Shown: piece by piece, positions 24,574 through 32,645 of the stretch
Layout of the letters: every line of letters starts with the position of its first letter
Position numbering within the stretch: position 1 is the first letter of the stretch
Source of the DNA: Novosphingopyxis sp965218915
GTDB lineage: Bacteria; Pseudomonadota; Alphaproteobacteria; Sphingomonadales; Sphingomonadaceae
Direction: 5' to 3'
NCBI RefSeq assembly: GCF_965218915.1
Contig: NZ_OZ244708.1
Span: forward strand, 1,922,001-1,986,000
DNA length: 64,000 nucleotides
Notes under the pieces: generated by a model
Told to the model about the DNA's origin: nothing
The model's database searches: none
The model's input: the letters and a program-made list of their open reading frames with translations, nothing else
Program-made: the position numbers and the translations under genes

Positions 24574-25783
24574 TTTCGCCTATGTCGCGCTGGACCCCGC
24601 CGGCAAGGAGCGCAAGGGACGGATCAGCGCGGCGAACGATGACGCTGCGCGCAGCCGCCTGTCCGAGCGCAGTTTCTATGTGGTCAGCTGCGAACCCGCG
24701 CAGGCCAAGAGCGCGGGGCAATCGCTGAGTTTCAGCCTGGGCGGCAAGAAGCTCGGCACCAAGCAGCTCACTTTGTTCACCCGCCAGCTGTCCTCGCTGA
24801 TCCAGGTCAGCCCGCTCGAAGAGGCGCTGCGCACCGTCAGCCGCCAGAACGAGAAGGAGCATGTCCGCGATATCCTCTCCAACGTTCATGCGGGCGTGCT
24901 GGAGGGCCAGCGCCTGTCCGAGGCGATGAAGCGCGAGCCCAAGAGTTTCCCGCCGCTGTTCCGCGCGATGGTGTCCGCCGGCGAGACTTCCGGATCGCTA
25001 CCGCAGATCGCCGAACGGCTCGCAAACCTGCTGGAGCGCCAAGCCGAGATGCGCGGCAAGTTGATCAGCGCGCTGGCCTATCCCATCGTGCTGGCGCTGG
25101 TCGCGATGATGGTGGTGGTCGGGCTGATGGTGTCGGTCGTCCCGCGCGTGGTCGAGCAGTTCGACAATGTCGAGCAGCAGCTGCCGCTGATCACCCGCAT
25201 CGTCATCGGCATTTCGAGCTTCCTCGCCGCCTATTGGTGGGTGCTCGCGCTGGTAATCGCGGGCCTTGCGGTGCTGATGTGGCGGCTGCTGAAGGATCCT
25301 AGGATTCGCTATGGCTTCGATTCGATGATCCTGCGCCTGCCTCTGCTCGGCCGCCTGCTGCGCGATCTGCACGCCGCGCGCATGGCCCGCACGATGAGCA
25401 CCATGGTCGCCTCGCGCCTCCCCGTGCTCGAAGGGCTGCGCCTGACTTCGCAGACGGTGCGCAACAGCGTGCTCAAGGAAGCCACCGACGGCATCGTCGA
25501 GGCGATCCGCGGCGGCGGCAGCCTTTCGGGTGCGATGCGCGCGAGCGGCGTGTTCCCGCCATTGCTTGTCTATCTCACCGCCAGCGGCGAAACGTCGGGG
25601 CAGCTCGACGGCATGCTCGAACGCGCCGCCGATTATCTCGAGCGCGAATTCGACAATTTCACTTCGACCGCGCTATCCTTGCTCGAACCCGCTATCATCG
25701 TGGTGATGGGCGGCATGGTCGCCGTCATCATCCTGTCGATCCTGCTGCCCATCTTGCAGCTGCAAAATTTCACCGGAGCCTAG
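24566..25783 (+). CDS. gspF: type II secretion system inner-membrane protein GspF
   Basis: 405 residues from ATG 24566 (MPDFAYVALDPAGKERKG, the usual family start), with GAGG six bases upstream; an in-frame ATG at 24560 would add two residues. It has two duplicated GspF domains, each with cytoplasmic helices and membrane segments (ISALAYPIVLALVAMMVVVGLMVSV and the C-terminal ALSLLEPAIIVVMGGMVAVIILSILLPI). GETSG signatures occur in both halves (AGETSGSLP, SGETSGQLD). It is the platform protein around which the pseudopilus is built. Confidence 0.95.
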   Translation: MPDFAYVALDPAGKERKGRISAANDDAARSRLSERSFYVVSCEPAQAKSAGQSLSFSLGGKKLGTKQLTLFTRQLSSLIQVSPLEEALRTVSRQNEKEHVRDILSNVHAGVLEGQRLSEAMKREPKSFPPLFRAMVSAGETSGSLPQIAERLANLLERQAEMRGKLISALAYPIVLALVAMMVVVGLMVSVVPRVVEQFDNVEQQLPLITRIVIGISSFLAAYWWVLALVIAGLAVLMWRLLKDPRIRYGFDSMILRLPLLGRLLRDLHAARMARTMSTMVASRLPVLEGLRLTSQTVRNSVLKEATDGIVEAIRGGGSLSGAMRASGVFPPLLVYLTASGETSGQLDGMLERAADYLEREFDNFTSTALSLLEPAIIVVMGGMVAVIILSILLPILQLQNFTGA

Positions 25784-25791
25784 AGGTCAGT

Positions 25792-26313
25792 ATGACAGTT
25801 TCGCGCATCATCAATGCTATTGCGCTCCTGCGAAGGCAGGAGTCTATCATCGAACCTTCCGTGATGGGCTTCTGCCTCCGCAGGAGCGCGCTCCATAACG
25901 ACTCGGAACGCGGCTTCACGCTGGTCGAGCTGATGGTGGTGATCTTCATCATCGGCCTGCTCGCCACCGTCGTCATCATCAACGTGCTCCCGAGCCAGGA
26001 CCGCGCGATGACCACCAAGGCGCAGGCCGACATCTCGATCCTGGGCCAGGCGCTCGAGCAATATCGTCTCGACAACCTGACCTATCCTTCGGCTGGCGAT
26101 GGCCTGCAAGCTCTGCAGAAGCCGCCTGCCGGACTGGCGCAGCCTGCGCGCTACCGGCGTGGCGGTTATATCCAGCGGCTGCCCGACGATCCATGGGGCC
26201 GCCCTTACCAGTATCAGAACCCCGGTCCCGACGGAGGACCGGCGGTGTTCTCGCTCGGCGCGGATGGGGCTCCGGGCGGTGAGGATCAGGACGCCGATAT
26301 CTATCCGAAATGA
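25792..26313 (+). CDS. gspG: major pseudopilin GspG with unusually long leader containing a REP-like repeat
   Basis: 173 residues. Mature sequence starts at FTLVELMVVIFIIGLLATVV after the prepilin site ERG, with Glu at +5 and a long hydrophobic helix, then the GspG core (LGQALEQYRLDNLTYPSAGDGLQAL; LPDDPWGRPYQYQNPG) and the calcium-loop end (GADGAPGGEDQDADIYPK). The leader is 41 residues instead of the usual 5-15 because a palindromic repeat (25822-25889) is read in frame as LLRRQE...CLRRSAL. An internal ATG (25864) inside the element could give a shorter 17-residue leader. The leader should be removed by GspO, leaving a normal pseudopilin. Confidence 0.94.
   Translation: MTVSRIINAIALLRRQESIIEPSVMGFCLRRSALHNDSERGFTLVELMVVIFIIGLLATVVIINVLPSQDRAMTTKAQADISILGQALEQYRLDNLTYPSAGDGLQALQKPPAGLAQPARYRRGGYIQRLPDDPWGRPYQYQNPGPDGGPAVFSLGADGAPGGEDQDADIYPK
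25822..25889 (+). repeat. REP-like inverted pair inside gspG leader
   Basis: Left arm CTCCTGCGAAGGCAGGAG (itself a hairpin, 25825-25842) and right arm CTTCTGCCTCCGCAGGAG (25869-25886) are inverted copies separated by 26 bases. The same element occurs in gspH, gspI and near 37155. Confidence 0.88.
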
Positions 26314-26368
26314 ACGTAGACGAGCGACGGCTCGGTACTGTTAATGCCGTCGCATAAGGTCATGATCG

Positions 26369-26926
26369 GTGAATGAAATGTTCGTGACGAAACCCCTTGT
26401 TCCCCTGCGGAGGCAGGGGTCCATCAGGAAAGGGCGGCTGCCGGGCCCCTGCCTTCGCAGGGGCGCGTTCGTCGGCAAAACTTCCGAACGCGGCTTTACG
26501 CTGATCGAGCTGATGGTGGTGATCTTCATCATCGGCCTTGCCGCCGCGGCGGTGGTGATGAACCTGCCAGGCGACGAGACCGCAATCTCGGACGATTCGA
26601 GCAAGTTCGCCGCGCGGCTCGCCGCGATCCGCGACGAGGCGATCCTGCAATCGCGGGGTATGGCGGTGTGGGTCGCGCCGTCGGGCTATGGCTTCGAGCA
26701 GCGCGTGGGCGGCGCGTGGCAGCCGATCACCGACCGCGCGATGCGCAGCGAGAACTGGAATATCGGCACGCAGGCGGTAACGGGCGAAAGCGACGGCCAG
26801 GCGCGCATCAGCTTCGACAGCACCGGCCTGCCGAGCGGCCCGCTGGACGTGACGCTGGTGCGCGGCGACCGGCAGACGGTCGTGCGGGTCGACGCCGCCG
26901 GAGAGGTCAGCGTCGGTGGGACTTAG
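26369..26926 (+). CDS. gspH: minor pseudopilin GspH with REP-like repeat in leader
   Basis: 185 residues. After ERG the mature N-terminus is FTLIELMVVIFIIGLAAAAVV, with Glu at +5. The GspH body includes AARLAAIRDEAILQSRGMAVWVAPSGYGFEQR and ends in a beta-rich part (LVRGDRQTVVRVDAAGEVSVGGT). The leader is about 42 residues and carries the palindrome at 26402-26466. No in-frame ATG, GTG or TTG lies between the element and the cleavage site, so translation must pass through the repeat; candidates are ATG 26369, ATG 26378 and GTG 26384. GspH is a tip component of the pseudopilus. Confidence 0.9.
   Translation: MNEMFVTKPLVPLRRQGSIRKGRLPGPCLRRGAFVGKTSERGFTLIELMVVIFIIGLAAAAVVMNLPGDETAISDDSSKFAARLAAIRDEAILQSRGMAVWVAPSGYGFEQRVGGAWQPITDRAMRSENWNIGTQAVTGESDGQARISFDSTGLPSGPLDVTLVRGDRQTVVRVDAAGEVSVGGT
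26402..26466 (+). repeat. REP-like inverted pair inside gspH leader (CCCC variant)
   Basis: Left arm CCCCTGCGGAGGCAGGGG (26402-26419) and right arm CCCCTGCCTTCGCAGGGG (26446-26463). Compared with the gspG and gspI copies, T-to-C and A-to-G changes occur on both sides of each stem, so pairing is kept. Confidence 0.86.
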
Positions 26927-27464
26927 GATTCGCAATCGCCTTCCCGCGCTCCTGCGAAGGCAGGACCCCAGCAGGCGCCATCTCCGCTGGTTCAACCGAA
27001 TTGGGCGCAATCTGGCGGGTCGTTCCAGCTCGTCCCCCCATGTCGCTCCGCCGAAAGCGTCCCTGCTGGGCTCCTGCCTTCGCAGGAGCGCGCTCGCCGG
27101 AAATTCTTCCGAACGCGGCTTCACCCTGCTCGAGATGATGGTCGCGCTCGCCGTCTTCTCGCTGGCCGCGCTCGCGCTCATTCGCCTGCAGGCCTATACC
27201 ATCCGCACCGCCGGCGACGTCGAACGCGTCACCATGGCGCGGATCGTGGCGCAGAATATCGCCACCGACATCCTCACAGATCCCGCGCCGCCCGCGCTCG
27301 GCACCGAACAGGGCGTGCAGACGAACGGCGGCGTGCCCTGGGCGTGGCGGACCGAAACCAAGAATACCGACGATGCGCGGATCCTGCGCATCGACATCGG
27401 CGTCGCCAGCCCGGACGGTGGCGCACCTTATATCCTGACCGTCGTACGGCCGCTCCAGCTGTGA
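26916..27464 (+). CDS. gspI: minor pseudopilin GspI with very long leader containing a split REP-like repeat
   Basis: 182 residues from GTG 26916, which overlaps the end of gspH and is the only standard start codon in frame before the cleavage site. The mature sequence begins FTLLEMMVALAVFSLAALALIRLQ after ERG, followed by the GspI body (MARIVAQNIATDILTDP; VQTNGGVPWAWRTET). The leader is about 68 residues. Its two REP arms (26946-26965 and 27068-27091) are about 100 bases apart rather than 25. The stop overlaps the gspJ start by four bases. GspI nucleates the pseudopilus tip with GspJ and GspK. Confidence 0.9.
   Translation: MGLRIRNRLPALLRRQDPSRRHLRWFNRIGRNLAGRSSSSPHVAPPKASLLGSCLRRSALAGNSSERGFTLLEMMVALAVFSLAALALIRLQAYTIRTAGDVERVTMARIVAQNIATDILTDPAPPALGTEQGVQTNGGVPWAWRTETKNTDDARILRIDIGVASPDGGAPYILTVVRPLQL
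26946..27091 (+). repeat. REP-like inverted pair (long spacer) inside gspI leader
   Basis: Left arm GCGCTCCTGCGAAGGCAGGA (26946-26965) and right arm CTCCTGCCTTCGCAGGAG (27071-27088), separated by about 100 bases that are read in frame as coding sequence. Confidence 0.86.
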
Positions 27465-28141
27465 GACGCTCCGGCCTGTCCTGCGGCGACCGCGCGAATG
27501 GCTTCACGCTGATCGAACTGCTCGTGGCGCTGTTCATTTTCGCGCTCCTCTCGGCCGCCGGGCTGACCTTGCTCAGGACCAGCACCACCGGGCAGGAAGT
27601 ACTCGCGGGTCGGCTCGATCAGCTGGGGATCGTCAACCGCACCAGTGGCGCGCTCTCCGCCGATCTGCTGCAGGCGATGCCGCGCATGTCGCGCAACGAT
27701 ATCGGCGACCCCCTGCCCGCCTTTGACGCGGGCGGCACAGCAGTCCCGGGCGAGCTGTTCGCGTTTACCCGCGCCGGATGGAGCAATTACGATCAGACGC
27801 CGCGTTCCTCGCTCCAGCGCGTCGCCTATAGCTTGGAAAACGGAGAACTTCGCCGCAACGGCTGGCCGATGCTCGACGGATCGAAGGCGGGCGTACCGGC
27901 AACCCTGATGCGCGGCGTGAAAACCGTAAAGATACGCTACCGCGCCTATGACGGCAGCTGGCGCGAGGACTGGACGCCCACCGATCCGGCGGAAATTCCC
28001 CGCGCGGTCGAACTGCTCATTCAGCCAGAAGGTCTCGCCGAATTTCGTCTCAGCCTGATGGTCGGGCCGCAGGGACGTGCCGATCCCAACCGGCACCAAC
28101 TGGACTATACGCCTGAAAATCCCGCGGATTTCTTCCGATGA
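27461..28141 (+). CDS. gspJ: minor pseudopilin GspJ
   Basis: 226 residues from GTG 27461, which overlaps the gspI stop. The short leader RRSGLSCGDRANG is followed by FTLIELLVALFIFALLSAAGL with Glu at +5. The body matches GspJ (QLGIVNRTSGALSADLLQAMPRM; ELFAFTRAGWSNYDQTPRSSLQRVAYSLENGELRR; PRAVELLIQPEGLAEFRLSLMVG). Unlike gspG, gspH and gspI it has no repeat in the leader, giving an internal control for normal leader length in this operon. It overlaps gspK by ATGA. Confidence 0.93.
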   Translation: MRRSGLSCGDRANGFTLIELLVALFIFALLSAAGLTLLRTSTTGQEVLAGRLDQLGIVNRTSGALSADLLQAMPRMSRNDIGDPLPAFDAGGTAVPGELFAFTRAGWSNYDQTPRSSLQRVAYSLENGELRRNGWPMLDGSKAGVPATLMRGVKTVKIRYRAYDGSWREDWTPTDPAEIPRAVELLIQPEGLAEFRLSLMVGPQGRADPNRHQLDYTPENPADFFR

Positions 28142-29133
28142 GCGCGCCTTGGTTCCGGCCGCGGGAAAACGGCGTGGCGCTGCTCACGGTGCTGCTGCTG
28201 GTGGCGGTGATGGCGGTGATCGCCGCGACCGCGCTCGACCGGCTGCAATTGTCCACCCGGCTGGCGGCCAATGCCGGTTCGATCACCCAGGCCCGCGCCT
28301 TTGCGCTGGCGGCCGAACAGATCGCCACCGCGCGGATCGAGGATCTCGTCGCGGCCGATCCCGCGCAGACCACGCTGGTTGGCGGCTGGATGAATACCGA
28401 GCGGCAATTGCCGATCCCCGGCGGCACCGCGATGGCGCGCGTCGGCGATGGCGGCAATTGCTTCAACCTCAACAGCCTCGTAAAGGAAGACCGCACCGGT
28501 CGGCTGGTCTCCGCCCCGTTCGCGCTGCAGCAGTTCATCACGCTGATGGGCCAGATCGGAATCGATCGCGACGCGGCCTATGTCATTGCCGCATCCGCCG
28601 CCGACTGGATCGACAGCGATCAGGCGCCAATCCCCGGCGGCGCGGAGGACGGCTATTATCGGGGGCTGGAGACCCCCTACACCCCGCCCAACCATTTGAT
28701 GGCCAGCCCCAGCGAGCTGCGCGCGGTCAACGGGGTGAGCCCGGAATATTGGGATAAGCTGCGCCCATGGGTCTGCGCGCTGCCGGTCGCCGAACTCTCG
28801 CCGATCAACGTCAACACACTGCTGCCCGAGCAGGCGCCGCTGCTCGCCATGCTGATCCCGCAAGCAAATCTCGACACGCGGGCCGCCGCCGCCTATCTGG
28901 CCAGGCGACCGGAGACCGGATGGGGCAGCCTGATTACTTTCTGGGGCGATCCGGTGCTAAAGGATCTCAAGCCGCGCGACGAGGCGACGACCCAGACCAA
29001 GCTCAAAACCGAGTGGTTTACGCTCGACGCGATGATTTCCCTGGGCAATAGCGAGGTAAGGGAGCGGGCGTTGATCGATGCGCGGCAGGCACCCGTGCGG
29101 GTGTTGTGGCGCGATTGGGGGGAGGATGCATGA
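28138..29133 (+). CDS. gspK: minor pseudopilin GspK
   Basis: 331 residues, start overlapping gspJ. The prepilin-like N-terminus is ENG followed by VALLTVLLLVAVMAVIAATAL; the lack of Glu at +5 is usual for GspK, the tip-capping pseudopilin. The large globular domain includes FNLNSLV, a SAADWIDSDQ segment of the calcium-binding type, YTPPNHLMASPSELRAVNGVSPEYWDKLRPWVCALP and the helix-hairpin-helix-like LSPINVNTLLPEQAPLLAML. It overlaps gspL by ATGA. Confidence 0.94.
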   Translation: MSAPWFRPRENGVALLTVLLLVAVMAVIAATALDRLQLSTRLAANAGSITQARAFALAAEQIATARIEDLVAADPAQTTLVGGWMNTERQLPIPGGTAMARVGDGGNCFNLNSLVKEDRTGRLVSAPFALQQFITLMGQIGIDRDAAYVIAASAADWIDSDQAPIPGGAEDGYYRGLETPYTPPNHLMASPSELRAVNGVSPEYWDKLRPWVCALPVAELSPINVNTLLPEQAPLLAMLIPQANLDTRAAAAYLARRPETGWGSLITFWGDPVLKDLKPRDEATTQTKLKTEWFTLDAMISLGNSEVRERALIDARQAPVRVLWRDWGEDA

Positions 29134-30257
29134 GCGGAACGGACGGCCTGATCGTCACCCTTCCGCTTGGGCCGGACGAAGCGCTGCACTGGTGGCGCGT
29201 CGACGACGGCGTCATCACCCGGCGCGGACAGGACGAGGACGTGCGCGATGCCGCCGGCCTGCCCTCGGCCAGCCCGTCGGAACGGATCATGGCGCTGGTG
29301 CCGACCGAGCTTACCTATGTCTCCTGGCTCAGCTTTCCCGATCTCAGGCCCCGGCAGGCAGAGGGCGCGGCCCGAATCGAAGCGGCGCGGCGCGGGATCG
29401 GCGGAACGGAGCATAACCATGCCGCAACGCGCGCGTTAGAGGACGGGGACGGCCATGTGTTGGCCGCGACGATAGCCCCGGCGGCACTCTCCGGCGGGCT
29501 GGCGCATCTGCAGGCGCTCGGCATCGATCCCGAATATGTGACCCCGCTCGGCCTACTGGTCGCGCCGGATCACGAAGGCTGGATCGAGGCGGAGATCGGC
29601 GGCGAACGATTCCTGCGTTCCGACCGCGCGATCATGCCCGCCGAGCCAAAACTGGTCGCGGCGATCGCCGGCGAGATAAAGCCGCTCGTCCTGAACGATC
29701 AGGAAACCGACGCAGCGCTCGAGATCGGTTTTGCCGATCCCCCGCTCAACCTTCGCCAGGGCCGCTTCGCCAAGCGCCGCCGCATCCAGACCTTTGGCAA
29801 GCGCGAATGGCAGTTGATCGCGGCCACCTTGGCCCTGGCGATCCTCGCTACCTTGCTGATCGCGCTGGTAACGCTCGCCAAATACAGCATCGGCGAAAGC
29901 CAGGAGAATGCCCGCGCGCTCGCCGCCGCCCGCACCGTCGTGCCGGGAGCGCCCGATCTCGACGGCGCCGAACGCGAACTCGATCGGCGGCTGATCGCCA
30001 GCGGTGGCGGCGCCAGTTTCGGGGCGGCCACCGCAGCTCTTTTCCAGACGGTGCGCAGCGTACCCGACGTCACCGTGCGGCGCATCGCCTATGCCCCGGA
30101 CGGCACGCTCAGCGCCACGCTCGCCTCGCCGCAGGCCGAACAGCTCAACCAGGTGCTGGTGCCGCTGCAGGCCAATCTCGGCTATGTGCTGACGCAGGCG
30201 CCGCATGAGGGCGCGCAGGGCGAGACGGTGATCGACATCACGGTGCGCGCCCCATGA
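29130..30257 (+). CDS. gspL: type II secretion system protein GspL
   Basis: 375 residues from ATG 29130, preceded by a strong GGAGG and overlapping the gspK stop. The cytoplasmic actin-like domain (VPTELTYVSWLSFPDLRPRQAEGAARIEA) recruits GspE in relatives. A single membrane helix follows near residue 230 (LIAATLALAILATLLIALVTLA), and the periplasmic ferredoxin-like domain lies in the last 120 residues. GspL links the ATPase to GspM and GspC. Sequence is divergent, as usual for GspL, and position between gspK and gspM makes the call secure. Confidence 0.9.
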   Translation: MSGTDGLIVTLPLGPDEALHWWRVDDGVITRRGQDEDVRDAAGLPSASPSERIMALVPTELTYVSWLSFPDLRPRQAEGAARIEAARRGIGGTEHNHAATRALEDGDGHVLAATIAPAALSGGLAHLQALGIDPEYVTPLGLLVAPDHEGWIEAEIGGERFLRSDRAIMPAEPKLVAAIAGEIKPLVLNDQETDAALEIGFADPPLNLRQGRFAKRRRIQTFGKREWQLIAATLALAILATLLIALVTLAKYSIGESQENARALAAARTVVPGAPDLDGAERELDRRLIASGGGASFGAATAALFQTVRSVPDVTVRRIAYAPDGTLSATLASPQAEQLNQVLVPLQANLGYVLTQAPHEGAQGETVIDITVRAP

Positions 30258-30748
30258 TTCGCCCCGCCCTTCACCGCGGCCGCGACTGGTATCTCGGACG
30301 CACCCGGCGCGAGCAGGTTCTGCTCGCCGCCGCCGCCGCGATCGCGGCCGTTCTGATCGTGGTGTTCCTCATTGCGATTCCGCTGATCAACGGGGTCGGC
30401 GATGCGCGCGACGGTTATGACGAGGCGGTGATCCGGCACGGGCGAATCGAAGCCAAGGTGGACGCGCTGGACGGCGGCGCGGATTCACGTGGCCGCCCGC
30501 CGACCGGGCCGCTGGTCGATTTCGTCCGGCAGAGCGCCGAAGCGGCCGGGTTCACGCTCGATGCGGCCGATCCCGCTGGCGAGGGCCAGGTCGCCATTCG
30601 CATCGCATCGGCCACGCCCGAAGCCCTGTTCGGATGGCTCGGCGGTCTAGAGGCGCGCGGATTGTCGGTCGAAAATCTCACCGTCGATCCCGCCCCCAAC
30701 AATGCCGGAACGCTCAGTATCGCCGCGACCTTGCGGAGGCCGGCATGA
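30254..30748 (+). CDS. gspM: type II secretion system protein GspM
   Basis: 164 residues with a short cytoplasmic N-terminus (WYLGRTRREQVLLAA), one membrane helix (AAAIAAVLIVVFLIAIPLI) and a small periplasmic ferredoxin-like domain (GPLVDFVRQSAEAAGFTLDAAD; LFGWLGGLEARGLSVENLTVDP). It stabilises GspL in the inner-membrane platform. It overlaps both neighbours by ATGA. Confidence 0.92.
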   Translation: MIRPALHRGRDWYLGRTRREQVLLAAAAAIAAVLIVVFLIAIPLINGVGDARDGYDEAVIRHGRIEAKVDALDGGADSRGRPPTGPLVDFVRQSAEAAGFTLDAADPAGEGQVAIRIASATPEALFGWLGGLEARGLSVENLTVDPAPNNAGTLSIAATLRRPA

Positions 30749-31488
30749 TCCGTCCGCTCCAGCGTCTGCGCGCGCCAAAGCGTCCGCGACTGGTGCTGGC
30801 GGCGCTGATCCTGTTCCTGTTGCTATTGCTGATCTTCCTGCCGCTGCGCGCCGCCTTGGGCTGGGCCAATCTGGGCGCGCGGGGAATCGGCGCGCGCGAG
30901 GCGGGCGGGCTCGTGTGGAGCGGCTATATCAACGATCTCACGGTCGGCGAGACATCGCTCGGCAGCGTGGGCGCCGGGCTGAGACCCCTCCCCCTGTTCA
31001 TCGGACAATTGCGCTTCCATCTGGACCGCGACGCGTCGATCGGCCGCCCAGCGGTCGATGCCGAACTGTTCAGCGGGCTCGGCCGCTTCGGCGTGAGCGA
31101 CGCCAATCTCACCGTGCCTGCAAGCAGCCTGTTCGGATCGCTGCCGCTGGGCGAGTTCACCCTGCAAAATGTCGCAATCAGCTTCGTCGGCAATCGCTGT
31201 ATCCACGCCGAGGGCACGGTGCGCGCGACGGTGAACTCGGTGCTGCCCGGCCTGGAATTGCCCGGCGGAATGGTCGGCACCTTGCGCTGCGAAAGCGCTG
31301 CGCTGCTCGTTCCGCTCGCGAGCCAGACCGGGCTGGAAACGCTCGACATTCGCATTGCGGGCGACGGCAGCTACACCACGCGGCTGAAACTCGCCGGGGA
31401 TAGGTCGAGCGTGGCGGGCGCGCTCGCCGCGGCGGGACTGACTCAGACCGGCGACGGCTTCGTGCTCGAAGGCGAGAACCGCTTCTGA
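30745..31488 (+). CDS. gspN: type II secretion system protein GspN
   Basis: 247 residues from ATG 30745, overlapping the gspM stop. A basic N-terminus precedes a membrane helix (LVLAALILFLLLLLIFLPLRAALGW), then a beta-rich periplasmic domain with GARGIGAREAGGLVWSGYINDLTVGETSLGSV, which matches the GspN family, and ends GDGFVLEGENRF. GspN is present in only some T2SS operons and its exact job is unclear; it may bridge platform and secretin. Confidence 0.88.
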   Translation: MIRPLQRLRAPKRPRLVLAALILFLLLLLIFLPLRAALGWANLGARGIGAREAGGLVWSGYINDLTVGETSLGSVGAGLRPLPLFIGQLRFHLDRDASIGRPAVDAELFSGLGRFGVSDANLTVPASSLFGSLPLGEFTLQNVAISFVGNRCIHAEGTVRATVNSVLPGLELPGGMVGTLRCESAALLVPLASQTGLETLDIRIAGDGSYTTRLKLAGDRSSVAGALAAAGLTQTGDGFVLEGENRF

Positions 31489-31526
31489 TCGGCTGGACCC
31501 AAGCGCTTACGGCCGAATTTCAAGCG

Positions 31527-32267
31527 ATGCCGACTTGGTTCTGGCCGATCGTCTTCGGCCTGCTCGGCGCGATCCTCGGCAGCTTTATCGCAACGCTCTG
31601 CCTGCGCTGGCCCGCCGGCCGCAGCGTCACGGCGGGCCGATCGCATTGCGATGCGTGCGGACGCGCATTGAGCGCGCCGGACCTCGTACCACTGCTGTCC
31701 GCGCTGGCTTCCGGCGGCCGCTGCCGCAGCTGCAGAACGCCGATCGATCCCGCACATGGCAGCATCGAATTCGCCGCGCTGCTGGCGGGCGCGGCGCCGT
31801 TCCTGCTGCTTGCGCCAGTCCCGGCCGCGGCATGGGCACTGATGGCGTGGTTGCTGATCCCGCTGATCTGGCTCGACAACCGCCATCTGTGGTTGCCCGA
31901 TCCGCTGGTGCTGCCGCTCGCTCTGGCCGGACTGCTCGCGGGCGGATATTTGGGCGGTCTGACGCCAGTCGACAGGCTGATCGGCGGCGCGGCCGGATGG
32001 GCGGTACTTGCCAGCATCGCCGGGGGTTACCGACGGCTGCGAGGATTTGACGGCTTGGGACAAGGCGATCCGAAATTGCTCGGCGCGGCCGGATTATGGC
32101 TCGGTTGGCAAGCGCTGCCGTTTCTGTTGCTGCTTGCAAGTGGCGTCGGCCTTGCCTTGGCGCTCGCGCGCAGCCGGACGATCCCGTTAGCGCAGCAGCG
32201 CATTCCGTTCGGCACGGCGATCGGTCTGGCGGCGCTTTTGATCGGTCTGTTGCCTCCGCTCGCCTGA
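31527..32267 (+). CDS. gspO: prepilin peptidase GspO (A24 aspartyl protease / N-methyltransferase)
   Basis: 246 residues with about seven membrane helices. The cytosolic zinc loop has C41-x2-C44 and C66-x2-C69. Catalytic aspartates are Asp117 (WLDNRHLWLPD) and Asp181 in GQGDPKLLGA. It cleaves the pseudopilin leaders after Gly and methylates the new N-terminal Phe. Here it must process leaders of 14 to about 68 residues, because gspG, gspH and gspI have repeat-expanded leaders. Last gene of the gsp run, 38 bases after gspN. The cytosolic insert is shorter than in some relatives, though the cysteines are all there. Confidence 0.93.
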   Translation: MPTWFWPIVFGLLGAILGSFIATLCLRWPAGRSVTAGRSHCDACGRALSAPDLVPLLSALASGGRCRSCRTPIDPAHGSIEFAALLAGAAPFLLLAPVPAAAWALMAWLLIPLIWLDNRHLWLPDPLVLPLALAGLLAGGYLGGLTPVDRLIGGAAGWAVLASIAGGYRRLRGFDGLGQGDPKLLGAAGLWLGWQALPFLLLLASGVGLALALARSRTIPLAQQRIPFGTAIGLAALLIGLLPPLA

Positions 32268-32318
32268 TCAAACAATCCTACCAACCCCCCGGCCCGATCC
32301 GATTCGGATCAAAGTCCG

Positions 32319-32618
32319 ATGGCGCCAGCTGGCATCGCTATCTACCGCAAAGCGATGAAACTGAACGATGCCGCCGCCCCCTTACCCTTCGCCGACGATC
32401 GCGCCGATCCCTTCGATTTGCTCGATTTGGTCAGCAATTTGCTGATCCAAGCCATGCACATCGTCGCCGAGCGCCACACCAGGCCTAGCGATATTCCCGC
32501 GCTTCTTCGTGAAATCGCCGACCTTATGGAAACGCGTATCGATGGCGGCGAAGAAGCGCTGGCGCTTCACTATCTCACGGTCAGACTGCGGGAAAACGCT
32601 AACAACACCCTCGACTAG
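32319..32618 (+). CDS. small acidic protein of unknown function
   Basis: Up to 99 residues; a second start, ATG 32355 (MKLNDAAAPLPF), would give 87 and is equally plausible, as neither has a clear Shine-Dalgarno. Predominantly helical and acidic (ADPFDLLDLVSNLLIQAMHIVAER; LLREIADLMETRIDGGEEAL). No signal, membrane segment or known motif. It lies 28 bases upstream of the LuxR-type HTH gene on the same strand and may be co-transcribed with it. I do not recognise the family. Confidence 0.6.
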   Translation: MAPAGIAIYRKAMKLNDAAAPLPFADDRADPFDLLDLVSNLLIQAMHIVAERHTRPSDIPALLREIADLMETRIDGGEEALALHYLTVRLRENANNTLD

Positions 32619-32645
32619 GGCATAAGGAACGGTAAAATCGGGATC

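Noticed and set aside
25822..27091. Repeats in the pseudopilin leaders considered as insertion-sequence remnants
   Set aside because: No transposase fragment or target-site duplication is visible; the elements are short paired hairpins, as in REP/BIME families.
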